Shown in pieces: positions 1-12,060 of a stretch of DNA of 64,000 nucleotides (the first letter of the stretch is position 1; each line of letters starts with the position of its first letter). Origin of the DNA: Solanum dulcamara (lineage: Eukaryota > Streptophyta > Magnoliopsida > Solanales > Solanaceae); contig NC_077248.1 of NCBI RefSeq assembly GCF_947179165.1, positions 53,925,732 through 53,989,731 on the forward strand, given 5' to 3'. The notes under the pieces are model-generated. The model was not told the origin of the DNA. It was given only the letters and a program-made list of their open reading frames with translations, and ran no database searches. Position numbers and translations under genes: made by a program.

Positions 1-8
1 TAACAAAA

Positions 9-20
9 TGGTATCAGAGC
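9..20 (+). promoter_or_regulatory. Primer-binding site (initiator-Met tRNA type)
   Basis: TGGTATCAGAGC is complementary to the 3' end of plant initiator methionine tRNA, the usual minus-strand primer of plant gypsy elements. It lies a few bases after the LTR end and fixes the left edge of the internal region of element 1. Confidence 0.9.
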
Positions 21-210
21 CCTAGGCTCATAGGTCTTATATGTGTACAAGCCATGTCTAAGTAGAGTCTCAAGGATCGATATGGAGATGTTTGTATTTA
101 TCTTTGAAAAGCTGTGAAGATTGTTAGGAAGTTTCCCTTTTGTTCTTTCAATTCATATCGCGTGGTGTTACTTGCGTTAGTGCTGAGTTGTTATGTGTCC
201 TTTTCTATAG

Positions 211-1740
211 ATGGCTAGCACCAAAGCTACAACTAGTGGTAGAAGAGGGGAGGCAGTCCCCGAGGCTAATGTTGGGACCCCAGTTAGGGGCAGAGCTAGG
301 GGCCGATCTAGAAGTTGTGGTTGTAGAGCGACATTAGGTAGAGGTCGTTCCCATAAAGTTGCACCTGTCATAGGCCATGTTAGAGAGGCTTCCCCTGAGC
401 CACATGTTGATGCTACAGAGGACTAAGACCCTCCATAGATTGCTACTACACCGTTGATTCAGGATACTTTGATGAGAGTGCTGGGTGCACTTGAGGGTTT
501 TACTTAGAGTGTGGGTGCGATAGGTACACCTGAGGGCTCTCAGATTAGAGTAGGGGCTTAGACCCTGAAGCAATATCAAGTTCCAATTGTTCAGGGTCCG
601 ATGGGACAGCCACTTGCGGGTTCCACAGCTGATGAGATTAGAGTATAGAGGGAGTGAGCTTAAGGTACATCGGTGATGGTGTTGACTTATGATGAGCAAC
701 ATACATATGAGAGGTTTTGAAAGATGGATCCACCTCAGTTTTAGATTAGGAAAATTAAGTATGCTCATGAGTTCCTAACCATGTCCAGGGAGTTATTAAA
801 GACAGTGGGGCTAGCTGAGACCTATTGAGTTCATTATGCTATACTCTAGTTATGTGGGCCAGCTAAAGAGTGGTGGAGAGTGTCCTTGAGCCCTAGAAAG
901 ACTGGTTCATAACAAGTGACTTGGCATGAGTTTCCTAGTGCTTTCTATGACTAATTTGTTCCATGGAGTGTAATGAAAAAGTGACGGTTGCGGTTCAAGA
1001 GTTTGAGGCAGGAGGACCTTATAGTTTTAAAGTATGAGACTCATTTTTATTAGTTGTCAAGGCATGCTTTAGCCGTTCTTCCTGATGAGACTGAGCGAGT
1101 TCGCTGATTTATGCGAGGATTGACTTATTCCATCTATACAATAGTTTTTTGATATGCCTGTGATAGGGCATCCTTCCAGTCCATTGTGGGTGCCGCTAAG
1201 GAGGCAAAGTTGATGGAGAGAGAGGAGTTTGGGGACCCCAAGAGGGCCATGTATCTAGTTAGTTTTCTGGTACCTCATCTGGAGGTAGAGGGTCCTCTAG
1301 AGAAGGTGGTTTTTTTCAGCATAGAGGGCTAGTTCACGCGTCTATGCCAACTTCTTAGGGAGGTAATATACCCCATGGGTCCTATAGTGTGGGTCAGAGT
1401 TATTAGGGGTCGTAGAGAGGCTAGCAGGCTGGGGTGTGAAGACAAGTTCATCTAGTTCATCACAACAATACTCAGTTTTGAGGCCTTATTGTGGTTGTGG
1501 GGATCCCGATCATATGATTTATCAGTGCCCACTACAGAATCATTCCGATCCATAACGTACATATTCAACTCTAGCTAGAGCACTAACGCCTTTGGCTTGG
1601 GGTCGGGGTAGAGCTTAGACTGATAGAGTTGGTCACACTTCTGGTAAGGGTACTGGCGGTGCTATAGTTCTACAGGGAGGAGGAAGAGTTGCATTGCAGA
1701 TTGGTAGTGGAAGGGGAGCTCAATGTTATGGTTTCTCGGG
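211..1740 (+). pseudogene. Gag polyprotein pseudogene of element 1
   Basis: The likely start is the ATG at 211, giving a basic N-terminus beginning MASTKATTSG with RGRARGRS-type repeats. The first stop falls after about 71 codons, but the same frame can be followed with many stops through a capsid-like region around 800-1170 (WWR, then TWHEF, FYD, FVPWSV, LSRHA and ERVR words typical of the retrotransposon gag domain). A degenerate CCHC zinc knuckle lies at 1490-1528, with one residue instead of two between its first two cysteines. Gag would form the particle shell and bind RNA. Many stops look like CAG to TAG changes. Confidence 0.8.
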
Positions 1741-4700
1741 GAGACCCGAGCTGAGGCTTCTAATGTAGTTATCACAGGTATCGTCCTAGTCTACCATCGA
1801 CTTGCATCTTTGTTATTTGATTAGGGTCTATATTATCCTATGTGTCTGCCTATTTTGCATTTAGATTTGATTTGACACGTGATTGTATGCCTATTCCTAT
1901 TCATGTTTCTATACTCGTGGGTGAGCTCTTAGCAGTGGATCGAGTGTATCGATCTTGTTTTGTTTCCTTGGCCAGGTATGATACTTGGATAGATATGATT
2001 ATTCTGGGATGGTATAATTTGATGTTTTATTAGGTATGGATTGGATTTCTCCCTAGCGTTCAATTCTTTATTGTTACGCTAAGACTATTACCTTAGTGAT
2101 ACCTGGTGTTCTGAGGATCTAGTAGAAGGGTACTAGTGGTTCTTACCCTAGTAAGTTTTTCTCTTATGTTCGTTCTCAGAGGTTGATTGATAAAGAGTGT
2201 ATGTCGTATTTGTCTTTCATTCTAGATACTAGTATGAAGTCACATCCTATGGAGTCTATTCTTGTAATTAGGGAGTTTGCTGATGTACTTTATACTGATC
2301 TTCCTAGTGTTCCTCCAGATAGGGACATTGACTTTGGTATTGACTTAGAGCCGGACACTAAGCCCATTTCTATTCTTCCATATTCCATGGCTCGATTTGA
2401 GTTGAAGGAATTGAAGGAACAATTGCAAGACTTGTTGAACAAAGATTTTATTCACCCTAGTGTATCACCTTAGAGTGCACCAGTCTTATTTATAAAGAAC
2501 AAATATGCGTCCATGAGGATGTGTATCGATTATAGACAGTTGAACAAGGTGACTGTCAAGAACAAGTATCCCCTTCCTTGTGTTGATGATTTATTTGATC
2601 AAATTAAGGGAACGACTTTGTTCTCTAAGATTAATTTGAGGTTCAATTATCATCAACTAAAGATTAGGGCATCAAATATTCCTAAGAAAACTTTTTGGAC
2701 CCGTTATGGCCATTATGAGTTCTTAGATATGTCATTTGGGCTAACTAACACCCCACCAGCGTTCATGGAGTTGATGAATGGGGTGGTTCCCTCATATTTT
2801 AACTCCTTGATAATTTTTTCATTGATGATATCTTGGTGTATTCCAAGACCGAGGAGGATCATGTGCAACACTCGAGGTTGTTGCTTCAAAAGTTGAGGGA
2901 GCAGAAGTTATATGCAAATTTCTCTAAGTGTGAGTTTAGGCTCTAGCCTATAGTATTTAAAGGACATGTGGTATCCAATAAGAGCATTAGAGTGGATCCG
3001 TCCAAGATTGAGGCAATTAAAGTTTGGACTAGGCCTACTTTCCCTACCGAGATTTGGAGTTTTGTGAGGTTGGCTGGTTACTACAGATGCTTCATGCAGG
3101 GTTTCTCCACTATTGTGACTTTTTTGACTAGACTGACTTAGAAGGTCATAGAGTTTCATTCATTCGTGAGGCGAGCTTTCAAAAGCTCTGACCTTATTGA
3201 CTACAGCTCCTATTTTAACTCTATCCAAGGGGGGTGTGGACTTCATCGTATATTATGATGCTTTCAGAGTTGGTTTAGGAGAGGTGTTGATGCAAAAAGG
3301 AAAGGTGGTTTCCTATGCTTCTAGACAGTTGTAGGCTCATGAGAAGACATATCTTACTCACGATTTGGAGTTAGTAGCGGTGGTATTTGTGTTGAAGCTA
3401 TGGAGTCATTACTTGTATAGTGTACATTATGAGGTATTCATCGATCATCGGAGTCTTCTGTACCTTTTCAGTTAGAGGAATCTAAACTTAAGGTAGCGTA
3501 GATAGCTTGAGTTATCGAAGGACTATGGCATGACTATCTTGTATCACCCGAGAAAGTCCAATGTGGTGGCCGATGCTTTGAGTAAGAAGACTTCTAGTAT
3601 AAGGAGTTTCGTTGTGATTAGTGTGGATAAAAGTCCCTTGGCTAGGGATGTCCATAGGTTAGCCAACAACTTTATTTGTTTGCAGACTTTTGAGAAGAGT
3701 GGGGGCTTTATTGCTTTTATTAAGGCTCGTTCTTCATTAGTTGACCAAATTCAGGAGCGACAGTTTAATGATGAGAAGTTATATCTCATTCGAGACACGG
3801 TGTTAAGGGGCAAAGTCAAAGAGGCTGTACTTGATTCAAATGGTGTTTTAAGGATTAAGGGAAGGATTTGTATGCCTAACATAGGCGATTTGATTAGATT
3901 AATTCTAGAAGAGGCTCATTGTTTTCGATATTCTATTCACCCGGGGGAAGCAAATATGTACCATGATCTGAGTCAGCATTACTAGTGGTGTGGGATAAAG
4001 CGGGATATCACAGAGTTTGTGTCTAAGTGGTTGACTTGTCAAATGATTAAGTATGAGCATGAGCGGCCTGGAGGTATGACACATAGGATGCCCATTCCTA
4101 CTTGAAAGTGGGAGCGAATCACTATAGACTATGTTGTGGGTTTACCTACCACCGTGGGTGATTATGATTCTATTTGGGTAGTTATTGACAGACTGAGTTA
4201 GTTCAGTTGTACATTAGTTAGATCATTCGGCTTTATGGGGTGCCTATATCCACCATCTTTGCTTGGGATTCATTATTTACGTCTCACTTTTGGAGGGCAT
4301 TACATCATGTTTTAGGTATTAGGCTGGATATCAGTATAGGTTTTCATCCACAGATCGATGGAAAGTTTGAGTGGAAGATTCAAGTGTTGGAGAACATGCT
4401 TCGAGTCTGTGTTATTGATTTTTCTGCTAGGTGGGATCAATATTTTCCCTTAGGAGAGTTTTCCTACCATAACAATTATCACTCCAATATTCAGATGGCT
4501 CTATTCGAGGCATTATATAGTAGACGGTGTAGACCTCCTATTGGGTGGTTTGATTTTGCCGACATGGGCTCTTTAGACACGAACTTTCTTAGAGACGTCA
4601 TGGAGCAGATTCGTATGATTCAAAGTCAACTCTTGATATCCTAGAGTAGGCAGAAGAGTTATACAGACTGGAGAGTTCGACCCTTGAAACTATGAAGACC

Positions 4701-4990
4701 GATCATATTTGGCTCCGAGTGTCGCCTATGAAGGACGTGATGGGTTTTAAAAAGAAGGGCAAGCTCAGCCCTCGATTTATTGGCCCATTTGAGATTTTGG
4801 GGAGAGTCATACATGTGGCTTATAGAATAGCCTTTCGACTTAGCTTATCAATGGTATATCTTGTATTCCATGTTTCCATGCTCCGGACGAGTCCCATGTG
4901 ATTTTCTATGATTCCGCAAAGTTGGATGCAAATTTGACATTTAAGGGGGAGCCCATAGCTATTCTAGATAGATTGGTTTTTAGAGATAGA
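1741..4990 (+). pseudogene. Pol polyprotein pseudogene of element 1 (PR-RT-RNase H-IN)
   Basis: Domains in order: a protease remnant near 1800-2040, with a stop in the active-site DSG position; reverse transcriptase 2270-3160, including [12 protein letters not shown] at about 2518-2553 and the catalytic FIDD at 2818-2829, now out of frame with the upstream part; RNase H about 3190-3560 with the linker YHPRKSNVVADALSKK; integrase from about 3840, with the zinc-binding H/C region near 3920-4050, a core starting near 4100 that has lost a block around 4200, and a C-terminal GKLSPRFIGPFEIL segment near 4755-4800. The reading breaks off at 4990 in an ILDR motif, right before the LTR, so the usual chromodomain-like tail is missing. 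TGG to TGA or TAG changes are seen, for example near 2472 and 4104. Confidence 0.88.
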
Positions 4991-4993
4991 TGA

Positions 4994-6620
4994 TGTAATG
5001 ACCCTGAAGTCTATTTTTGAAATTATTTACAAAATAACCATTTTACCCCTCCCAATAGTGCCTCGAGTCATATTTGATATGTGTGCAGTCGGTTTTGGAA
5101 ATTCTTCTGCAAAGTTTAGAGTTTTGGAAGTTTTTGAGTTTTGAAGGCCTAAGTTGTTCAAAAGTGGTATTTGGTACCAACCAGAGCTATGAGCCTCATA
5201 ATGATATTTTGTCTGTTTCATCAGCTTTGAAATGTGGAATTTGGTCTAGGAGAGTCGTCGTTTCTAAATTTGGAGTATTTTAGGGATTTGAGGTCTTAAT
5301 TTGGAAGTAGAAGTTATTTTAAATTAAGGTTTGACTTTGGTCCACATTTGGAGTTTGGATACTCAGATTGAATTTTTGATGATTCCTTTGGATTCAAGAG
5401 GTAATTTTAGGCTTAGAAAGAGTTTCGCACTAGTTATGATTGAAATTGAGGCAAGCAAACTTCTAAACCTCCGTTAAAGCTTGTAGAATCTCGTATTTAT
5501 TATTATGTGTATTTGAGAGTAATGAGATTGGATTCAGATTCTTTTTCATTTTGAATGATCTTAATAATGAAGAGAGGAGTAATAAAATGGTAATTTGATG
5601 ATTTACATTGGTGTGAATGATGTGATGATGACTTTGATATATTGTGGACATGTGAAGTGATTTTCTTAATATGAAATATGTATTGTTGTTGATATCATCC
5701 TATTATCCTAATTTATATGAATAATGCTTATTTGCATTGGTTCTGATATACTATGATGAAATTGAAATGATGATGATACCTAAGAAAAATGGTTCTAGCG
5801 ATTGACGATTATTGAGAAGAGAAATGGTTCCGGCGATTGTTGTTTATGATGAAGGAAAATAGTTTCGATGGATAAATAGACTATGTGAGTCTCCCATGGG
5901 TTTTTTCTTTCTAATCAGCAGATGTGTATCATTAGGACAGACATGCACCACTATACGTGACATTCTATTACATTGTATTGCATATCTTTTGCTATTTATG
6001 GAATGTTTACTCCTTGTTGTATCCGTGAATGATACTATTGAACTTGATGTGATTTGACTGAGACATTGTTAAGATATTAAATATCATGAGATATATGTTA
6101 TTAGAAATACTAGGTTGGATTGATTTCTGTGTAGGTTATAGTTGAGGAGGTTTGGTTGGGATGACAGAAGTACTTGTATTCTATTTAGCTTTGCCTAGTT
6201 TTAGTTGTCCGCTTGCTGAGTACCATGTTGTTTGGTTCTCACTACTTGCTTCTACACTTTTGTAGGTTGTGAGCCTAGACCTGCATGACTTCTAGAATTT
6301 TTACAATATCTGAGGCTTCTTTTTGAGTGTTGAGATAGCTGTTGCATCCTTCGGGCGGACACCTCTTACTCTATCTATATTTTAGCCTTGTTCTTGAGAC
6401 AAAGACATTATGACTATATTTCTTTTCTTATTCTATATTTCATTAGTGGCCTGTATACGTGATAACTATTCTTTGGGGATTTTGAGTTTATTTATCCATT
6501 TTCGCTTGAATTATGTGTCATATTGTCTTATTTCTTTTGCATTTACTTTTTATTGGATTTTAGGCTACTCGTCTCGGTAGGTTGAGAAAAGTGCCATTAC
6601 ACTCGGATTTGGGTCGTGAC
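4994..6620 (+). repeat. 3' LTR of element 1
   Basis: It begins TGTAATGACCC directly after the truncated pol and ends with GGGTCGTGAC at 6611-6620, which matches the form expected just before the primer site at the window start. It is about 1.63 kb, AT-rich and non-coding; short open frames inside are chance. No clear polypurine tract precedes it. The termini are inferred from family resemblance because the partner LTR is not in the window. Confidence 0.75.
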
Positions 6621-8010
6621 TTGCCATGTCCTGTCTAGTCACCTCTCTCCAATACTTTTTTGTCCTACCTTTACACCTTCACATACGTGCCCTTACAACT
6701 AGGCTTCCGCACCTTCTTACTAGGGTATCAAAGCACCTCCTTTGCACATGCCAAAACTATCTCAGTATCGCTTTTCTCATCTTGTCCTCTACTTTTTCTC
6801 GAATAACCTCATTCCTAATCTTGTCACTCCTAGTATGCCCACACATCCATCTCAACATCCTCATCTTCGTAAGCTGCATCTTCTAAATATGTAAGCTCTT
6901 AGCTGGCCAGAGCTCTACTCTATACAATAAGGATGGTCAAACCACCACTCACCTTTAAGTTATGTGGTACCTTTTTAACAAACCATACTCCAGAGGCCCA
7001 TTTTAGCCATGCCTTCCCAATGTGATGTATGATATCATCATTGATATCCCCATTGTCTTGGATGATGGGCCTAAGTTATTTAAAACTCTTTCTCTTGGGA
7101 ATAGTTTGTATGGCAAGCCGTACTTCCATGCTCGCTTCATCCAACACAATACTGAATTTGCCTATTTTGATTCTGCTCAACCTAAACACTTTGGACTTTA
7201 GAGTTTGTCTCCAAACCTCCAATCTATTATTAGTTTTGTCCCGTATCTCATTAATCAGTACTATGACATCCATAAATAACATACACTATGGAATATCCTC
7301 CTGAATAGATCACATCAGCTCATCTATCACCAAGGCAAATAGAAAAGGCCTAAGAACTGATCCCTAATGTAGCCCCATCTCAACAGAAAAGTGCTCTGAG
7401 TCTCCTCGTACCATTCTAAACCAAGTATTGGATCCATCATATGTGCCCTTTATATCCCTAATATAAATCACCAAGGCACCTTCAACCTCCAAACACCTTC
7501 ATAGGACATCCCTTAGACTTTGTCATAGGCCTAGTTAAGATCAATGAACACCATATGTATGTCCCTATTTCGTTCCCTATATTTCTCCACTAGTGTTGCA
7601 CAAGATAGAAGGTTTAGTAGTCGATCACCCCGGTATGAGTCCAAATTGATTCTGGAAAATAGATTCCCCTCTTTTCACCTTTATCTTCACCACTCTCACC
7701 TAGACCTTCATAGTGTGACTTAACAATTTGATATCCCCATAACTGTTATAGTTTGGGATATTACTCTTGTTCTTGTACAATGAAACCATTGTACTCCAAT
7801 TTCATTCATTGGACATTTTTTCATCTTAAAAATAATATTAAATAATCCAGTCAACCACTTCATACCTGCCTTGTCCATGCTCTTCTAAAATTCAGTCAGA
7901 ATCTCATAGGTCCGATTGCTCTTCCCTTGCTTTTCCTACTAATAGCAAATTTAACCTCCTAAACCCTAAAATACCTACTGTACTCAAAGTCTCAAAGTCT
8001 TTCAGAATGC
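6621..8010 (-). mobile_element. LINE reverse-transcriptase remnant (RTE-like), minus strand
   Basis: Read on the minus strand, several diagnostic plant LINE motifs appear in order: FAISRKSKGRAIGP near 7900-7950, HMVFIDL (the DLEKAYD region) near 7530-7560, FMDVIVLINE near 7250-7280 where the catalytic A/F-DD box has decayed, NNRLEVWRQTL near 7210, MRMLRWMCGHTRSDKIRNEV near 6790-6860, FWHVQRR near 6740 and a TKKYWREVTRQDM tail at about 6630-6660. This order is that of non-LTR reverse transcriptases; the C-terminal words are those I associate with the RTE clade in plants (inference). Several stops and at least one frameshift make it a pseudogene. The endonuclease half is absent. Its 3' side ends exactly where the element 1 LTR ends. 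Confidence 0.8.
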
Positions 8011-8029
8011 ATCAATTTAACCAACGCAA

Positions 8030-10219
8030 TGTCTCAGTCACGACCTAAGCTAGGCCTTAGGCGCAACACAATGATTAGAATCTCGCAGGGCCCCAACCAA
8101 GCCTCTTAGCATATCATTCAAGAGCATACCTAAGATAAATAAGAAAAATAAACTAAATCATAGACACAAAAGCATAGTCTCAAAATATAGCATATGTCAC
8201 AAAATACAGAATAGAAGACAACATAGACTCTACCACATCCAGCATGCCTCTACTACTAGATGGGTGCATAAGACAAGCTCCTAGATCACCCATGATAATA
8301 TAATATAATGAAATAGTCAAATGAAGTAAATAAAAATAAAGTATCTTGTTCTCTAAACATGAGGACTCACCACAAGTGCAAGTCTAGGCTCAACTCTACT
8401 CATGAATATGAGGTGCGTGATGATCGTCTGTCCTATATTATGATACAATGTAGGAAACAATTGTGCATTACTAGATTAAATGTATTAAGTGTGTGAGAAG
8501 TATGCATAAACAAATAAATATAGGACATAATCAATATGAAATATAGGATGCAAGACTACTATCTTACACATGAGTACAACCAAAAATATTGAAACATTTA
8601 ACTCATTGGTCAATCCATCAAAACATCATTATCATGAGAAATTTATAACCTTTCTTTAATTGGTGTGGAATAGGACCTTAACTGACACTTAAGACCATGC
8701 AAGCTATTACATGAAACCTGACGATCCCTACATCGAGAAGGAAGTGGCTACCTTTCAGGGTAGACTCTGTCATTGTACATTATCTTTATATGATCTATAT
8801 GTGGATCCACTAGATTCGCCATATTGACATCTTTAAACCTATGCAGGCAATAATGTTAGGGACTAAAGGTTTCTACTAGGATTCTCTTGGGTAGATATAA
8901 TGGCTACCGTACTGAACCCAACCTTATAGTCCTCTCGACGCTAAGTCTTTATCCCAATAGAACTTTCATGAAAACATAATCATTAATATCATTATGAAAG
9001 ATAATAATAGATTCAATCCATCTTTATAAAGATAACATAAGAATAGCTCATCTATTAGCTTCATCATGGTAAAATCATAAGAATAACTCATTAACTTGCT
9101 TGATTTACAAGGAATTCTTGAATTGGTGAGAATTGTCCTTATCACCTCTTTTAACATAATTGTGCAAGAATTGTCCTTATTGCACCATAAATTCTTTGAT
9201 TATAGCATCATTGAAACATCATTCATAACTTCTTTTTCTTAAAGTATCTTTGAACATCATTCATATAGCTTTCATAGAAATAACTTGAAAATCATGATCA
9301 TAACTCATAAATCATGCTTGAAACTAGCATGTAGCATAGGTCTTTAAAATTTATCTTGAAATAATTCGATGTTATGTGAATTATGCATAATTTTATCATA
9401 AATCATAAGACATATCATGAATGAGAATACGCAATGCAACACCATAAAATTAGAGCTTTTAGAAGAATAAATCATAAGAGAATTTGAGAGAAAACGTATG
9501 ATTCCATGGGTGACAGGGACCAAGGTTGAATTCCCATATACCTTGACCTTTAGATGCCCTAAATTGCAGAAAATTGAAGCTTGACCTTGAAGAAATCCTT
9601 AGAATTAACTTGAGGAAGAAGGAGACTTGGAGAGCATAATTTTAGAGAGAAGATTTTATCTTAGAGAGTTAGAATGATAATAAGAGGGTTTGGAGGGCAT
9701 AGAGTAGTTAATAGGTTAGAATAATCTCCCAAAACCCATCTATATTCATTAATGAAAACATAGAGAATAACCAAAATACCCCAACTTAAATTAGATTCGG
9801 GCACCTAGACGAGCCTTCACCTTGATCCGTGATGGCTAATATGGGCCATATTCATGGTTATGGTGGTGTACTTGGACTTTTGGAATAAGGGTTTTTCAAG
9901 GGTCCCCTCCCACGAGACACACCATGGCCCGTGAAGATCACCATGGCTCATGGTGATGGGCATGGTGAGAAGGCTGCCAAGGGGGTCTGAGGAGGGTGTC
10001 CACCATGGGCCATCACAACTTTTAGTGCTCACCACTCATGGTCCAACCCATGATCCACTAAGTTTCGAGGCTTCTACCCTGATGGGCAATGTGGCATGTA
10101 CTCAAGTTCACGACTCGTGCACTAAGCTCGTGGAGATCCCTTAGCGCAAAAGTTGAGATTTTTCTTGGAAACTTCTTTTGAACTTCATTTTTTGACTTTT
10201 CAAATTTTGGGGTTTTACA
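8030..10219 (-). repeat. 3' LTR of a minus-strand gypsy element (element 2)
   Basis: It starts TGTCTCAGTCACGACC, the plus-strand view of a family ending in GGTCGTGACA, and ends at TTTTACA, followed by a minus-strand polypurine tract. About 2.19 kb. Integrase of the same orientation follows at higher coordinates, so this is the 3' LTR. It resembles in layout the LTRs at 27100 and 56456 (recurring CCTCTTAGCAT, ACATTTAAGACCATGC-type words), so it belongs to a related family. The left boundary against the LINE is set by the TG and is approximate. Confidence 0.75.
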
Positions 10220-10474
10220 ATATCTCCCCCGTAGAAACATTCATCCTCAAATGGGACTCAAACTAGCATGAGTGGAATGGAAAAGAACATAGTAGCCCAA
10301 CATGAATGCAAAACTTCTCGAAAGTGCATAAAACATGAAATACTCAATCTCAATCTAAAACATGACTTTAAAACTCGTTTCATGAACATGAATGCATAAG
10401 AGAATATGAGAATGACTAAAACACAAAGTTTAGGCTGAATGGATCATGAAGGAACTAAATACCTCAACTAGGTA
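10220..10474 (-). other. Polypurine tract and 3' untranslated segment of element 2
   Basis: TATCTCCCCC at 10221-10230 reads GGGGGAGATA on the minus strand and is the likely plus-strand primer tract next to the LTR. The remaining 240 bases before the end of pol hold nothing recognisable. Confidence 0.6.
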
Positions 10475-11493
10475 TGAAAGGAAAATATATAAGGATATCC
10501 CGACATCATAGCTACTTCGGCTTCCCATGTAGCTCCCTCAACCTCTTGATTCCTCTATAAAACTTGAATGGACGACATTTCTTTATTTCTCAACTTCCTA
10601 ACTTGCTGTCCTAAGATCTCAAATGAAACTTCCTCATAATAGAGACTCTCCTTTACCTCAATGCTATCCAAGGTAACAATAGAGTTAGGATCACTAATAA
10701 ACTTCCTCAATCATGACACATGAAATACCGAATGCACCGATACCAAATCTGAAGTTAAATCTAACTCATATGCCACCTTCCCAATCTACCTCAAAATCTG
10801 ATATGGGCCAACATAGTGGGGACTTAGTTTCCCTTTCCTACAAAAATGCATCCATCTTAAAACCCAATCATTCACCTCAAATTCAAGCTCTCTTTTCCTC
10901 ACATCCGAATAGGACTTTTCTCGACTTTGGGCAGTCTTTAATATTTCCCTAATAAGTCTCACCTTCTCCATAACCTCATATACCAACTCAGGACCTATCA
11001 AAGCAATTTCACTAACCTCAAACCAACCAACAGGATATCAATACTTTCTACCATATAAGGCTACAAATGGAGCCATCTAAATGCTGGAATGATAATTGTT
11101 ATTATAAGCAAACTCTATCAATAACAAATGATTATCCCAATTTCCTTTAAAATCCATAACATAGACTCTCAACATATACTCTAGGGTATGAATAATACAC
11201 TTGGCCTGTCCATCCATCTGTGGGAGAAAAGTTGTACTAAGCTTCACTTGATTACTAAGACCACTTTGGAAAGATCCCCAAAACTCAGATGTAAACTGAG
11301 TACCTTGATCAGAAATGATAGATAATGGAATACCATGAATCTTAACCAACACTCAAATATACAACCTAACATAAATTTTGGCAGAGTATGATGTCTTAAC
11401 AAGAAGAAAATAAGCCGACTTATTCATTTGGTCGATAATCACCCAAATCGAATCATGTTGCCTACGAGTAAGAGGCAAACCATTAACGAGCTC
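10475..11493 (-). pseudogene. Integrase C-terminal half of element 2 pol
   Basis: Minus-strand frames give, from N to C, GLPLTRRQHDSIWVIID near 11430-11480, SIISDQGTQFTSEFW near 11280-11320 (integrase core with the second catalytic Asp), CVMD/NWD and FAYNNNYHSSI near 11080-11160, then KGKLSPHYVGPYQILR near 10790-10840, FHVS and LRKFISDPNSIV near 10690-10720, and a chromodomain-like tail with QVRKLRNKEMSSIQVL and GATWEAE near 10500-10600. Stops and frameshifts separate these blocks. The tail is what chromoviruses use to choose chromatin targets. Upstream integrase, RNase H and RT are absent because the large plus-strand element begins at 11494. Confidence 0.85.
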
Positions 11494-11515
11494 AGAATGT
11501 TCTAAAGGGAAAGGA
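11494..11515 (+). other. Extra copy of polypurine-tract region outside the 5' LTR
   Basis: Twenty-two bases starting AGAATGTTCTAAAG lie just before the 5' LTR and match the 24 bases before the 3' LTR (38231-38254), apart from a small gap. Only the 3' LTR should be preceded by this sequence. Confidence 0.7.
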
Positions 11516-11874
11516 TGTTACACCTCATACTCTTGAGCTTAGAATATCTTCTTAAGATCCATATATATTATCATGTGAGCTGGATAAGCTATGACACTAT
11601 CAAATGACTCTAAGGAAGGGAGAAGGTGATACCTCATAGTAGGGAAGGTTGGAAATAGAGTCATACGAATCCAAAAGGAATTGGAGGCCAAGTAATGAGT
11701 CGTAGGACTCGATGTACCTACTTAAGCTACTGAATTAGAAGTCTTACATACTTAAGCTACTTGAGGACATACCAAGCTTACATAGCATGGATTACATAGG
11801 CTCTTAAAACAAGATGAGATTATGAACCCACGAGGAAGAGGAAAAGAGGATATGTGGCAGCCAATGAAGGAGTT

Positions 11875-12060
11875 CCACGTGGTAGCAGGTGACCCACCTT
11901 ATTGGGGTAAAGTAGGTGACCCACCTACTTGAGGGTGGGCCCTACCAAGGACACATGGCAGCCTAGGAGCCTTGACAGGGATACATGGCCCAATAAGGGC
12001 TTGACACGTGTCACCCTAAGGGGCTGACATGTGTCACCTCTTGGTAAGACCTATATATGT
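11875..12060 (+). promoter_or_regulatory. Putative LTR promoter with G-boxes and TATA box
   Basis: CCACGTGG at 11875-11882 and the palindrome GACACGTGTC at 12003-12012 contain the CACGTG core bound by bZIP and bHLH factors. CTATATATG at 12051-12059 is a plausible TATA box about 40 bases downstream. The second G-box and the TATA box are also present in the 3' LTR (38741-38750 and 38789-38797). Function is inferred from motifs and conservation between two LTRs only. Confidence 0.45.

Larger units (their letters stand above)
1..6620 (+). mobile_element. Degenerate Ty3/gypsy LTR retrotransposon (element 1), 5' LTR outside window
   Basis: The window opens in the last bases of a 5' LTR, followed directly by a primer-binding site, gag, protease, reverse transcriptase, RNase H and integrase in gypsy order, then a 3' LTR. 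All coding parts run on the plus strand and are broken by many in-frame stops and several frameshifts, so the copy is dead. Domain order (integrase after RNase H) identifies Ty3/gypsy. At its right edge it abuts a LINE remnant in the other orientation, which suggests insertion into that LINE. Target-site duplications cannot be checked because the left edge is missing. Confidence 0.9.

Noticed and set aside
9817..10144. Overlapping ORFs with CATGG-rich sequence suggesting a small gene
   Set aside because: They lie inside the element 2 LTR on both strands with no recognisable domain.
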